In this document: positions 9,735 through 17,957 of the stretch, piece after piece
Position numbering within the stretch: position 1 is the first letter of the stretch
Layout: every line of letters begins with the position of its first letter
Assembly: GCA_902495595.1 (NCBI GenBank)
Contig: CABUXV010000011.1
Location: 1-56,589 of the forward strand
Origin: an uncultured Eubacterium sp.
GTDB lineage: Bacteria > Bacillota > Clostridia > Peptostreptococcales > Anaerovoracaceae
DNA length: 56,589 nt
Direction of reading: 5' to 3'
Position numbers and translations under genes: made by a program
The notes under the pieces: model-generated
The model's input: only the letters and a program-made list of their open reading frames with translations
Databases searched by the model: none
What the model was told of the DNA's origin: nothing

Positions 9735-11580
9735 ATTGCTGAAAGGCATTATAGCAGTTGCAGTAACTGCCGTAATGCTTATGGGAACTTCGACAGTAAC
9801 GGCATCGACAGCTTTAACAAATACCCCGGCAGAGATGAATGCATCTTACTTCACCAAGTTAAAAGACAGCAAAGGAAATAATCTGAAAGGAACGCCGTCT
9901 CTTACGATTTTAAAATACAAATACAATGCAGCGGGAACAGCTGCTGATAAAGGTAAGCCAATCGGGGGCATTGAATTTCGATATGCTAAAGTGGGAAATC
10001 TGTATCAGGTAAAGGATGGAAGCGGCGAAGTTATGGTTTACGGAATCAATACAGAAGTTGCGGAAGCAGCAGATATTGATTCCGATGCAGATTATACATA
10101 CGGTAAAATGTCCTTTTACAAAGATTTTTCGGTTGTAAGCGATGGAATTGGGAAAAGTAAAAGTTCGGACTACGAAAATTTAAAGCAGATAGTTTTAAAA
10201 TCAGAGAAAACAGGTGCCGACGGCAAAATTAAAGACGCAGCCGATAAGTACGGGCTTTATCTGGTAATTGAGCATGATGTATCGGGAGCATATATGGGAA
10301 CGCAGGATAATAAGGCTGCAATTTCCAAAACACAGCATCCGTTTATTGCAGCATTGCCGGCGTATTATGAAAAGACCGTTGGAGATTCGTCTACAGGATT
10401 TTGGGAGGAGCAAGTAGAGGCAAACGTAAAGAATAATACCAGTTCTGCGCAGATAGAGAAGAAAATTATAACCTCAGATGAGTATAATACTGCATCCGGC
10501 AAGGAAACCGGAGTTGATACGGACACGGAAGATATCGGCGATACTGTGTATTTTCATTTGAAATCAAAAGTTCCGCCTATCCCGGAAAAGGGAGAAAATA
10601 TTTCGTTGTATACAATCACGGATAATATAAGCAAGGGATTTGATTTTAATGAAAAAAGCATTAAAGTATATACATTGGTTGGAAATGGAAATGCAGCTTT
10701 AGTCGACAAATCAAACTATAAATTCTCGGGGCTTGCTGAAATAAGCTCGCCTGCCGAATATTCAGGAGGAAAATCCTTTACAGTTGATTTTAACGAAGAT
10801 GGCTGCAAACTGCTGTCTGATTTGGCTAAAGCCAATCAGGGTGAAGATATCCAGGTCATTGTATACTGTTCGGCAGTTATAAATGATGATGCTGTAATAG
10901 GACCTCAAGCTAATGGCGCTATAAGCAATTCAGGAAATCCAAACCGTGTTAAACTGGAGTATAAGATAGGCAGCGGCGCCAGGCTGGATACTGACTGGGA
11001 TATAGTTACGGAATTTACCTTTGGCATTGATGTGACTAAAAACCTGGAAGGAAAACCGGCTGCGGATAATCCTAATATACAGTTTATCATGTACAAGGGG
11101 GAAGGGGCCGATAAAAAATATTACTCCTTTAATTCGAGTTCGGGAAGCAAAGGAGTTTACATGGCTAAGACGGGAGAGCCGTCGGTCGATAAAACAGCCG
11201 CATCCGTGTTATCCCCTGCTATAGACGGGAAATTCTATATAAAGGGTTTGGATGAAGGTACTTATTACTTAGAAGAAATTGCAACGGAAGATGGATATAA
11301 TTTGCCGTCTAAACCGATAAAAATTCAGCTTAGCGCAGAAAAGGGAGTCAACCGGTATGTAGATGCAGCGAGCGCTGCGGATTATACGGGAATATTGAAT
11401 AATAATACGTATACGAAGGATGACAAGGACGGACAGGCTGAACTTATCGTCAATAATACGAAAGGATTCCATCTGCCGTCTACAGGCGGTATGGGCGCAT
11501 GGATATTTACGGCTGCCGGAATATTGATTATTGCAGCAGGTTTAATATTCTTTGCAGCAGGCAAGAAGAAAAAAGATTGA
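9724..11580 (+). CDS. Major pilin subunit, SpaA-type, LPSTG-anchored
   Basis: The protein is 618 residues from ATG 9724 (AGAGGGG just upstream; an in-frame GTG at 9718 overlaps that site). A signal peptide (MKSKLLKGIIAVAVTAVMLM) is followed by an N-terminal pilin domain. A degenerate pilin motif lies at W227-xxx-V231-xxxx-K236; the usual Pro before the Lys is Val, so K236 is the predicted polymerisation lysine. A D2-type fimbrial domain lies around 250-410 and a C-terminal Cna_B/SpaA domain carries an E-box-like YYLEEIATEDGYN near 510-522. The sorting signal is LPSTG at 584-588, then a membrane span and KKKK tail. Its order after the adhesin and before sortases is that of class C sortase pilus operons. 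Confidence 0.9.
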   Translation: MKSKLLKGIIAVAVTAVMLMGTSTVTASTALTNTPAEMNASYFTKLKDSKGNNLKGTPSLTILKYKYNAAGTAADKGKPIGGIEFRYAKVGNLYQVKDGSGEVMVYGINTEVAEAADIDSDADYTYGKMSFYKDFSVVSDGIGKSKSSDYENLKQIVLKSEKTGADGKIKDAADKYGLYLVIEHDVSGAYMGTQDNKAAISKTQHPFIAALPAYYEKTVGDSSTGFWEEQVEANVKNNTSSAQIEKKIITSDEYNTASGKETGVDTDTEDIGDTVYFHLKSKVPPIPEKGENISLYTITDNISKGFDFNEKSIKVYTLVGNGNAALVDKSNYKFSGLAEISSPAEYSGGKSFTVDFNEDGCKLLSDLAKANQGEDIQVIVYCSAVINDDAVIGPQANGAISNSGNPNRVKLEYKIGSGARLDTDWDIVTEFTFGIDVTKNLEGKPAADNPNIQFIMYKGEGADKKYYSFNSSSGSKGVYMAKTGEPSVDKTAASVLSPAIDGKFYIKGLDEGTYYLEEIATEDGYNLPSKPIKIQLSAEKGVNRYVDAASAADYTGILNNNTYTKDDKDGQAELIVNNTKGFHLPSTGGMGAWIFTAAGILIIAAGLIFFAAGKKKKD

Positions 11581-11595
11581 TTTTATAGTAATTAC

Positions 11596-11615
11596 AGGGG
11601 AGGCTTGCCTCCCCT
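11596..11615 (+). terminator. Perfect hairpin between pilin and sortase genes
   Basis: AGGGGAGGC and GCCTCCCCT form a 9-bp perfect stem with a tiny loop, followed by only a short T run. It lies 16 bases after the pilin stop codon. It could be a leaky terminator or an mRNA-stabilising hairpin that sets more pilin than sortase. It also makes the TTG start inside it an unlikely start for the sortase. Confidence 0.6.
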
Positions 11616-11667
11616 TTCTGAGCATATGAGAAACCGGCGATGGTTGAAAGGAATTGGCGAAAGACAT

Positions 11668-12513
11668 ATGAGAATATCCGGACGCAATATTATTTCGGTT
11701 TGCATAGTGATTTTAGGATTGGGGCTTGCGGCATATCCCTTTATCAGTAATTATCTGTACGAGTATGAGCAGCAGGAAGTTACGGCTGGTTATGATGAAA
11801 CCGTTGCGGAGATCTCAGATGAGGCCCTCAAGGAGGCGCGTCAAAAAGCCGAGGATTATAACAGTGAACTGTTAAAAAGCGATATGATAATTACGGATCC
11901 ATTTGGCAGCAGAGTCGTTAAAAACTCCGATTCGAAGAGAAAATATGAAGAAATTATGAATTTATACGGTGATGGTATTATGGGAATTCTGGAAATACCG
12001 GCTATAGATATTAAGCTCAATATTTATCACGGCGCCAGCAGCGAAGTCCTGGAAAAGGGTGTGGGACACTTGGAAAACACCTCTTTTCCCATAGGAGGCA
12101 GGGGAAGCCATAGTGTGCTTTCCGCTCACACAGGGTTGGATGATAAGAAACTTTTTACAGATTTGGAACTGATGGAGAAAGACGATGTTTTTTATATCCG
12201 CATGCTAAATGAAATTTTGGCATACCGGGTAGATCAGATTAAAACGGTAGAACCTGAAAACGTAGAAGATTTCAGGATAGACAGAGAGAAAGATTATGTG
12301 ACCCTCGTAACGTGTACTCCGTACGGAGTCAATTCTCATCGCCTTTTGGTGAGAGGCGTAAGGATACCTTACGAAGAGCCGGAGCAGGATATTCAGACAA
12401 GGGAGTCTGAAAGCAAATGGATGAGGCAGTATCTGATGGTAATACTTACAGGGTTGGTGGTTTTAGCAGTAGTAATGGCGTCATACAAAATTTGGCGGAG
12501 CAGGAGAAATTAA
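11668..12513 (+). CDS. Class C (pilin-polymerising) sortase
   Basis: Start ATG 11668 is preferred because it begins just ahead of the N-terminal membrane segment (ISVCIVILGLGLAAYPFI); earlier in-frame starts lie in or next to the hairpin. Product 281 residues. Catalytic residues His154 (SAHTGL), Cys216 (LVTCTPYG) and Arg225 (SHRLLVRG) are all present. A DPF lid motif at 77-79 is the hallmark of class C sortases. A second hydrophobic helix ends the protein. It probably joins LPSTG of one pilin to the lysine of the next, outside the membrane. The next sortase gene starts 3 bases after this stop. Confidence 0.9.
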   Translation: MRISGRNIISVCIVILGLGLAAYPFISNYLYEYEQQEVTAGYDETVAEISDEALKEARQKAEDYNSELLKSDMIITDPFGSRVVKNSDSKRKYEEIMNLYGDGIMGILEIPAIDIKLNIYHGASSEVLEKGVGHLENTSFPIGGRGSHSVLSAHTGLDDKKLFTDLELMEKDDVFYIRMLNEILAYRVDQIKTVEPENVEDFRIDREKDYVTLVTCTPYGVNSHRLLVRGVRIPYEEPEQDIQTRESESKWMRQYLMVILTGLVVLAVVMASYKIWRSRRN

Positions 12514-12516
12514 AAA

Positions 12517-13356
12517 ATGAAAAGCAAAACGAAGAAGAGAGTGCTTTTTCTGTTTATCCTTGCAGGCCTTATAGTTATAAACTATCCGCACATTAGTCAG
12601 AAAATAAAAAAGACGGAAGAAAAAGGAATCATCAGGGAGTATCAAAAAAATATCGATAAAATGCAGCCGGAAGTTCTTGAAAATATAAAGGAAAATGCGC
12701 GGGAATATAACATAAGGCTGGCGGACAATCAAAGCCCGCTTTCCGATGGATTTTCAGCAGGAGATATAAAGGACAGGGAGTATGAAAAACAGCTGAATCC
12801 CTTTGGAGAAGGACTGATGGGATATATACAGATTCCTAAAATCGAGGCTGATCTTCCGATTTATCATGGTGTTTCGACAGAAGTTCTCGAAAGAGGAGCC
12901 GGGCATTTAAAGGGAAGCTCTCTGCCTGTAGGCGGGGAGGGAACCCATAGTGTGGTCTCGTCTCACAGAGGGCTGCCGTCAGCAGAATTGTTTACAAATC
13001 TGGATCAGCTTGAAAAAGGTGATATTTTCATTTTTTACATATTGGACGAAGCGTTGGCATATGAGGTGGATAACATTAAGACGGTACTGCCTGACGAGAC
13101 GGAGAGCCTCCGGATTAACGAGGGAGAGGACAGAGCGACTTTCGTGACATGTACCCCATACGGTATCAACAGCCATAGGCTTTTGGTACAGGGAATACGG
13201 ACGGAGCTTGATAGCTTCGATGGAGATGGGATGAAGCGTGCCGGTATGTCTTTTTGGATGAATATAATCGCTGTTACATCTGCTGTCATATTAATCGTAT
13301 CGGGAAAAATATTGCTTTTCCCGTCAAAGAGGAGGAAAAATCGTGAAAAGATTTAG
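12517..13356 (+). CDS. Second class C-like sortase without a clear lid motif
   Basis: This 279-residue sortase is homologous to its upstream neighbour. It has an N-terminal membrane segment, His150 (SSHRGL), Cys212 (FVTCTPYG), Arg221 (SHRLLVQG) and a C-terminal hydrophobic helix. The lid region reads NQSPLSDGFSAGD and lacks an obvious DPF/DPW. The active site may therefore be less guarded, and it may act on a different signal, perhaps the unusual ones of the adhesin or small pilin. That division of labour is inference. The stop overlaps the next gene by 14 bases, so translation is probably coupled. Confidence 0.88.
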   Translation: MKSKTKKRVLFLFILAGLIVINYPHISQKIKKTEEKGIIREYQKNIDKMQPEVLENIKENAREYNIRLADNQSPLSDGFSAGDIKDREYEKQLNPFGEGLMGYIQIPKIEADLPIYHGVSTEVLERGAGHLKGSSLPVGGEGTHSVVSSHRGLPSAELFTNLDQLEKGDIFIFYILDEALAYEVDNIKTVLPDETESLRINEGEDRATFVTCTPYGINSHRLLVQGIRTELDSFDGDGMKRAGMSFWMNIIAVTSAVILIVSGKILLFPSKRRKNREKI

Positions 13357-14032
13357 ATACTTTAAAGAGAAAATAATATTTTGCCTGATGTTTATACTGC
13401 TGCTGCAATTATGCCTTATGCCTGTTGAAAGTCAGGCTGTAAATGGACAGGGGAAGATACAGGTGCAGCTGAATGATATCGGAACCGTCAGAGAAGGTGT
13501 GGTGGTGGAATGTTATCAGGTTGGGGAGCTAAAGGACGGCGGAGAATACCTGCTGTTAGATGAGTATAAACAGACGGGAGTGGATTTTTCCGATATTAAA
13601 ACTGCAGAAGACCATAGAAATGCAGCAGAAATACTGGAAAAGGCCGTTAAACCATCAGGGCTAAGCCATTCGGATAAGACGGCAGCAGACGGCACTGTCA
13701 GCTTTGAAAATCTTGATGACGGAATATATCTTATTAAGCAGGGGGCAAAGGCTGAATATGGAATCATGCAGGCGTTTTTTGTATATGTTCCTTATACCGG
13801 AACAGACGGGGCGCTTGTATACGATGTGAAAGCAAATGCGAAAGGCGAGAACATGGAATCAACTGTGCAGACAACACAGACCACAGAAACTTCCGGTTCG
13901 TCCACAGAAGAACAGAAAACCAAAACAGGAGATTCCATGCCGGTTGCAGCATTGTCTGCAGTGCTTATAGCGGTGCTGGCGATTATGCTGATATTGATAA
14001 AGCAAAATCGCAATAAAGCAACGGGAAAATAA
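13343..14032 (+). CDS. Small Cna-like pilin or wall-anchor protein
   Basis: A 229-residue secreted protein read from GTG 13343 with GAGGAGG 7 bases upstream. A signal peptide (IIFCLMFILLLQLCLMPVES) is followed by one beta-rich domain ending in DDGIYLIKQG, typical of Cna_B/SpaA pilins. A Thr/Ser/Glu-rich linker comes next, then a C-terminal span with a basic tail. The sorting signal is unusual: KTKTGDSMP before the membrane span, where Leu-Pro of LPXTG is missing but TGD-x-x-P resembles clostridial signals. As the last gene in the pilus operon it could be the basal pilin; this is inferred from position and size. Confidence 0.75.
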   Translation: MKRFRYFKEKIIFCLMFILLLQLCLMPVESQAVNGQGKIQVQLNDIGTVREGVVVECYQVGELKDGGEYLLLDEYKQTGVDFSDIKTAEDHRNAAEILEKAVKPSGLSHSDKTAADGTVSFENLDDGIYLIKQGAKAEYGIMQAFFVYVPYTGTDGALVYDVKANAKGENMESTVQTTQTTETSGSSTEEQKTKTGDSMPVAALSAVLIAVLAIMLILIKQNRNKATGK

Positions 14033-14051
14033 TCCTGCCTTAAATAGAATG

Positions 14052-14097
14052 CAGAAATCCTGGAACGCATATGTGTTTCGGGATTTCTGTATTTTTC
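14052..14097 (+). terminator. Terminator of the pilus operon
   Basis: CAGAAATCC and GGATTTCTG make a 9-bp stem around a 19-base loop and are followed by TATTTTT. It lies 20 bases after the stop of the last pilus gene. Confidence 0.75.
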
Positions 14098-14363
14098 TCT
14101 CTAAAAATCAGGGAAGCATGTTTTATGAAAAGTATGCCGGGGATTTGTTTAAAAACTTTTTGTTTTTGGAGCCGTTATTTTTTGAGAAACTGCAACGGGA
14201 AAAAATCGTTGCGGCAACATTATTAGTATTGCCTGCGGCGGCAGTAAGCCATACTCGTCTAATCCCTCTCTAAGTAATTCCCAAGAGCGGCTATATTCTT
14301 CTTTCGTTTTGATAAAACTTCTGCTATAATATAAAGTTAGAAAAGTGTAAATAGGAGTATGAA
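14098..14363. other. Intergenic stretch before prfA
   Basis: No convincing gene is seen. An extended -10 promoter (TGC-TATAAT at 14322-14330, without a good -35) is placed about 34 bases before the prfA start. The short open frame here has no ribosome binding site and no family resemblance. Confidence 0.5.
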
Positions 14364-15425
14364 ATGTTTGATAAATTAGATTTTATAACTGAAAAATACG
14401 ATGAGTTGGCTCAAAAGGTATCCGACCCCGAAATCATCAATAATCAGCCGGTTTGGCAGAAGCATGTTAAAGAGATGGGCGAGATGGAACCGATAGTCAA
14501 TAAGTATAAGGAATACAGGAAAGCCAAGACAGACCTTGCTGATGCTAAGGAGATGCTGGAAGACGGCGATGATGAGATGCGTGAGCTGGCGAAAATGGAA
14601 ATTTCCGAGCTTGAAGATAAGATAGAGGAGCAGGAAGCGGAGCTTAAGATACTGCTTCTTCCTAAAGACCCTAATGATGAAAAGAATGTAATTCTTGAAA
14701 TACGTGCAGGTACAGGCGGAGAGGAAGCTGCTCTGTTTGGCTCTGATCTTCTGAGAATGTATACCAGATATGCCGAAAGAAACCGATGGAAAACAGAGAT
14801 GATGGAAATAAACGATACAGGTCTTGGCGGCATAAAGGAAGCTGTTATTCTGATAAAGGGAAAGGGCGCATACTCACGATTAAAGTATGAAAGCGGAGCT
14901 CACAGGGTTCAGCGTGTACCGGAAACAGAATCAAGCGGCAGGATTCATACATCGGCGGCAACTGTGGCGGTGCTTCCGGAAGTGGATGATGTTGAAGTGG
15001 ATCTCAATCCCAATGATGTAAGAGTAGACGTCTACAGGGCGTCAGGCAACGGAGGACAGTGTGTAAATACTACTGACTCTGCCGTAAGGCTTACCCACGA
15101 GCCTACGGGACTTGTAGTAACATGTCAGGATGAAAAGTCCCAGATAAAAAATAAAGACAAGGCATTCAAAGTGCTCAGGTCGAGACTTTACGATTTGAAA
15201 ATGCAGGAGCAGAACAAGGAAGTTGCAGACCAGAGAAAGAGCATGGTAGGCTCCGGAGACAGAAGTGAGAGAATAAGAACATATAACTTCCCGCAGGGAA
15301 GAGTATCCGACCACAGAATCGGTCTTACACTCTATAAGCTCGACAACTTTTTGGACGGAGATTTAGATGAAATAATAGATGGTCTTATTACGAGCGACCA
15401 GGCAGAAAAGATGAAAGCATTTTAG
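14364..15425 (+). CDS. prfA: Peptide chain release factor 1
   Basis: The protein is 353 residues, the usual length. The GGQ hydrolysis motif is at 230-232 in SGNGGQCVNTTDSAVRLTH. The codon-recognition tripeptide is Pro186-Glu-Thr188, the P-x-T form that marks RF1 (UAA/UAG) and not RF2 (SPF). AGGAG lies 7 bases before ATG. The methyltransferase prmC, often directly downstream, is absent here; a Sua5-type gene follows after 144 bases. Confidence 0.97.
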   Translation: MFDKLDFITEKYDELAQKVSDPEIINNQPVWQKHVKEMGEMEPIVNKYKEYRKAKTDLADAKEMLEDGDDEMRELAKMEISELEDKIEEQEAELKILLLPKDPNDEKNVILEIRAGTGGEEAALFGSDLLRMYTRYAERNRWKTEMMEINDTGLGGIKEAVILIKGKGAYSRLKYESGAHRVQRVPETESSGRIHTSAATVAVLPEVDDVEVDLNPNDVRVDVYRASGNGGQCVNTTDSAVRLTHEPTGLVVTCQDEKSQIKNKDKAFKVLRSRLYDLKMQEQNKEVADQRKSMVGSGDRSERIRTYNFPQGRVSDHRIGLTLYKLDNFLDGDLDEIIDGLITSDQAEKMKAF

Positions 15426-15569
15426 CAGACTTTACAAAAAACTGGCAGGATTTAGAAATACCTGCTAGGGAATGGGAGCTTAATATATTCGGATTTTCAG
15501 AAAGACGGCTGAAGTTTTTCGTATAATGAAATTTTAATAATAAAAAAGCGTATAGGTTACAGCATAAGT

Positions 15570-16619
15570 ATGGATACAAAAATACTATCGACAACTGAAC
15601 AGGACATAGAAAAAGCGGCGGCAGTAATAAAAAACGGAGGACTTGTTGCTTTTCCCACGGAGACGGTTTACGGACTTGGCGCCGATGCGCTGAACGAAGA
15701 GGCTGTGTCAAAGATTTATATTGCCAAGGGAAGACCAAGCGATAATCCCATGATAGTTCATATTGCCTGCTGCGGTGATATGGATATGCTGACGCCGAAT
15801 ATAAGCGAAGATGCCAAGATACTCATGAAAAATTTCTGGCCCGGTCCCATGACTATGATTGTAAACAAAAAAGATATTGTTCCGGAAAGGACGACGGGCG
15901 GTCTGGATACGGTCGCAGTAAGAATGCCGGACAGCAAAACAGCTTTGGCGCTTATATCAAAAGCAGGATGTCCTATCGCTGCTCCCAGTGCAAATTTATC
16001 GGGAAGCCCCAGTCCTACGCGGGCGGAAGATGTAATTGATGACATGCAGGGCAGGATTGATGTCGTAATATCAGGGGAAGACTGTCAGATAGGAATCGAA
16101 TCCACGGTAATTGATATGACGGGGAATCTGCCGGTCATACTGAGGCCGGGGATACTGACTGCGGAGGAAATTTCAAAGGTGCTGGGAAAGTCTGTGATAT
16201 ACGACAAAGCTCTTTCACAAAAGCCGCAGGACAGCGATTTTAAACCAAAGTCTCCCGGCATGAAATACAAGCATTATGCGCCCAAGGCTGAAATGATTAT
16301 AGTAGAAAGCGGGACAAGCTGCGGCAGTGAGCCGGACAAAGGAAATCTGCGAAACAAAAACATAAGAGAAAAGATAGAAAAGATAAAAAGAGAAAAGGAA
16401 GAAGAGGGCCTGAAAGTCGGAGTAATCATCTTTGATGAATCGGAAAGACAGGTTTTCAGAAAAGCCGCTAATCAGTTTTTTGCAAGACTCAGGGACCTGG
16501 ATAAGGAAGGGGTCGATGTGATACTTGCAGGAGCTTTGGATGAAGAAAATCAGATTGGATTTGCAGTGATGAACCGCATGCTCAAATCTGCGGGATATAA
16601 TGTGATAAAGGAGAAATAA
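15570..16619 (+). CDS. Threonylcarbamoyl-AMP synthase, Sua5 type
   Basis: At 349 residues this is the long Sua5 form. The N-terminal YrdC domain (about 10-195) carries KNGGLVAFPTETVYGLGADA, KGRPSDNP and SANLSGSPSPT, the signatures for threonine, bicarbonate and ATP use. A linker and a C-terminal Sua5 domain (about 235-345) follow. It makes the L-threonylcarbamoyl-AMP used for t6A37 modification of ANN-decoding tRNAs. Only a weak ribosome binding site precedes ATG 15570. The rpiB gene starts 2 bases after its stop, an arrangement common in Firmicutes. Confidence 0.93.
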   Translation: MDTKILSTTEQDIEKAAAVIKNGGLVAFPTETVYGLGADALNEEAVSKIYIAKGRPSDNPMIVHIACCGDMDMLTPNISEDAKILMKNFWPGPMTMIVNKKDIVPERTTGGLDTVAVRMPDSKTALALISKAGCPIAAPSANLSGSPSPTRAEDVIDDMQGRIDVVISGEDCQIGIESTVIDMTGNLPVILRPGILTAEEISKVLGKSVIYDKALSQKPQDSDFKPKSPGMKYKHYAPKAEMIIVESGTSCGSEPDKGNLRNKNIREKIEKIKREKEEEGLKVGVIIFDESERQVFRKAANQFFARLRDLDKEGVDVILAGALDEENQIGFAVMNRMLKSAGYNVIKEK

Positions 16620-16621
16620 TT

Positions 16622-17053
16622 ATGAAAATTGCCATTGCCAGCGATCACGGCGGCTATCAGTTAAAGGAAAGCGTCAAGAATTATTTAAAGACAAGAGATA
16701 TAGATGTTTTGGATTTGGGAACGGATTCGGAAGAGTCGGTGGATTATCCAGTTTTCGGGAAAGCCTGCGCAGAGGCTGTTGCCTGCGGGGATGCTGACAG
16801 AGGAATTGTCTGCTGCGGGACAGGCATAGGAATTTCCATTGCGGCAAATAAAGTCAAAGGCATAAGATGCGCTCTCTGCACCGATGAACACATGGCGGAG
16901 ATGACGAGAAAACATAACGACGCAAACATGCTTGCCATGGGAGGCAGAATTACCGACGAGCAGACGGCTTTAAAGATAACCAAAGCATGGCTTGACACTG
17001 AATTTGAGGGCGGACGTCACCAGAGAAGGGTTGATATGCTCAACGCCGAGTAA
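16622..17053 (+). CDS. rpiB: Ribose-5-phosphate isomerase B
   Basis: A 143-residue LacAB/RpiB protein beginning MKIAIASDHGGYQLKE, with the catalytic-cysteine segment GIVCCGTGIGISIAANK and the conserved GGRI and HQRRVDM stretches. It interconverts ribulose-5-phosphate and ribose-5-phosphate and so feeds PRPP synthesis, which fits the uracil phosphoribosyltransferase gene next to it. It follows the Sua5 gene by 2 bases and is surely co-transcribed. Confidence 0.95.
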   Translation: MKIAIASDHGGYQLKESVKNYLKTRDIDVLDLGTDSEESVDYPVFGKACAEAVACGDADRGIVCCGTGIGISIAANKVKGIRCALCTDEHMAEMTRKHNDANMLAMGGRITDEQTALKITKAWLDTEFEGGRHQRRVDMLNAE

Positions 17054-17124
17054 TACCGGCAGATTGTAAAAATCAGGAAAAAGCTGCGCGTAAAGACGGG
17101 CGCAGATAAACGGGCAGTCAGCAA

Positions 17125-17144
17125 AAATGCCGTAAAGGGCATTT
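17125..17144 (+). other. Small hairpin upstream of upp
   Basis: AAATGCC and GGCATTT form a 7-bp stem around a 6-base loop (GTAAAG) in the 137-base gap before upp. It lacks a clear T tract, so termination is doubtful. I saw no PyrR-type anti-antiterminator. Confidence 0.3.
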
Positions 17145-17190
17145 ATTGATAAATAAGATTAAACTTTAAGAGCGAAAGGTAGGTACAATT

Positions 17191-17820
17191 ATGAGCAAGG
17201 TATATGTATTTGATCATCCGTTAATTCAGCATAAAACAGCAATGATAAGAAAAGAAGAAACCAGCGTTAAGGATTTCAGAGAACTGGTTAAGGAAATCGC
17301 AATGCTCATGGGATACGAGGCTACAAGACAGCTCCCGCTTGAGGAGGTTGAAATAACTACGCCTATGCAGCAGACAAAAGTCAATATGCTCAAAGGTGAA
17401 GATATTGCAATAGTACCTATTTTAAGAGCAGGTCTTGGCATGGTAGACGGAATGCTTGCTTTAGTACCTAATGCAAAAGTTGGACATATAGGACTTTACA
17501 GAGACCCTGATACCCATGAGCCTGTTGAATATTACTGCAAACTGCCTAACGATATAGATAAAAGAGAAATCTTCGTAGTTGACCCTATGCTCGCTACAGG
17601 CGGCAGCGCTGCGGCGGCTATAGATTTTATAAAGGCAAGAGGCGGAAAGAAAATTATCTTCATGTGTCTTATTGCAGCTCCTGAAGGTATTGAAGTTTTG
17701 CAGAAAGAGCATCCTGACGTTGATATATTTATTGCGGCAAAGGATGAAAAACTCAATGAAAACGCTTATATACTTCCGGGTCTTGGAGATGCAGGCGACA
17801 GACTTTACGGTACAAAATAA
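17191..17820 (+). CDS. upp: Uracil phosphoribosyltransferase
   Basis: A 209-residue protein of standard length. It has the PRPP-binding loop VDPMLATGGSAAAAI near residue 130, the upstream RAGLGMVDGM stretch and the C-terminal PGLGDAGDRLYGTK uracil-site signature. It converts uracil plus PRPP to UMP in the cytoplasm. GAAAGGTAGGT lies upstream of ATG. Confidence 0.97.
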   Translation: MSKVYVFDHPLIQHKTAMIRKEETSVKDFRELVKEIAMLMGYEATRQLPLEEVEITTPMQQTKVNMLKGEDIAIVPILRAGLGMVDGMLALVPNAKVGHIGLYRDPDTHEPVEYYCKLPNDIDKREIFVVDPMLATGGSAAAAIDFIKARGGKKIIFMCLIAAPEGIEVLQKEHPDVDIFIAAKDEKLNENAYILPGLGDAGDRLYGTK

Positions 17821-17957
17821 TGGCGAAAACTATTGACCCTGCCCTGTTTGTGAACCGTCCTCGAGATGTCGGCATCTATCTTTGACAAGGGAAAATTACG
17901 GTATCGGCAGGATACCTGATACAGCATAAAAACGAGGAATTTGGAGGAAAAATTTAG

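Noticed and set aside
11605..11667. TTG start giving a longer first sortase
   Set aside because: It lies in the middle of the inter-gene hairpin and adds a non-homologous N-terminus ahead of the membrane anchor.
14049..14273. 74-residue open frame after the pilus operon
   Set aside because: It begins inside the terminator hairpin and lacks a binding site.
17821..17957. T-box leader for tyrS
   Set aside because: No AGGGTGG-type antiterminator element or terminator hairpin is present in the gap.
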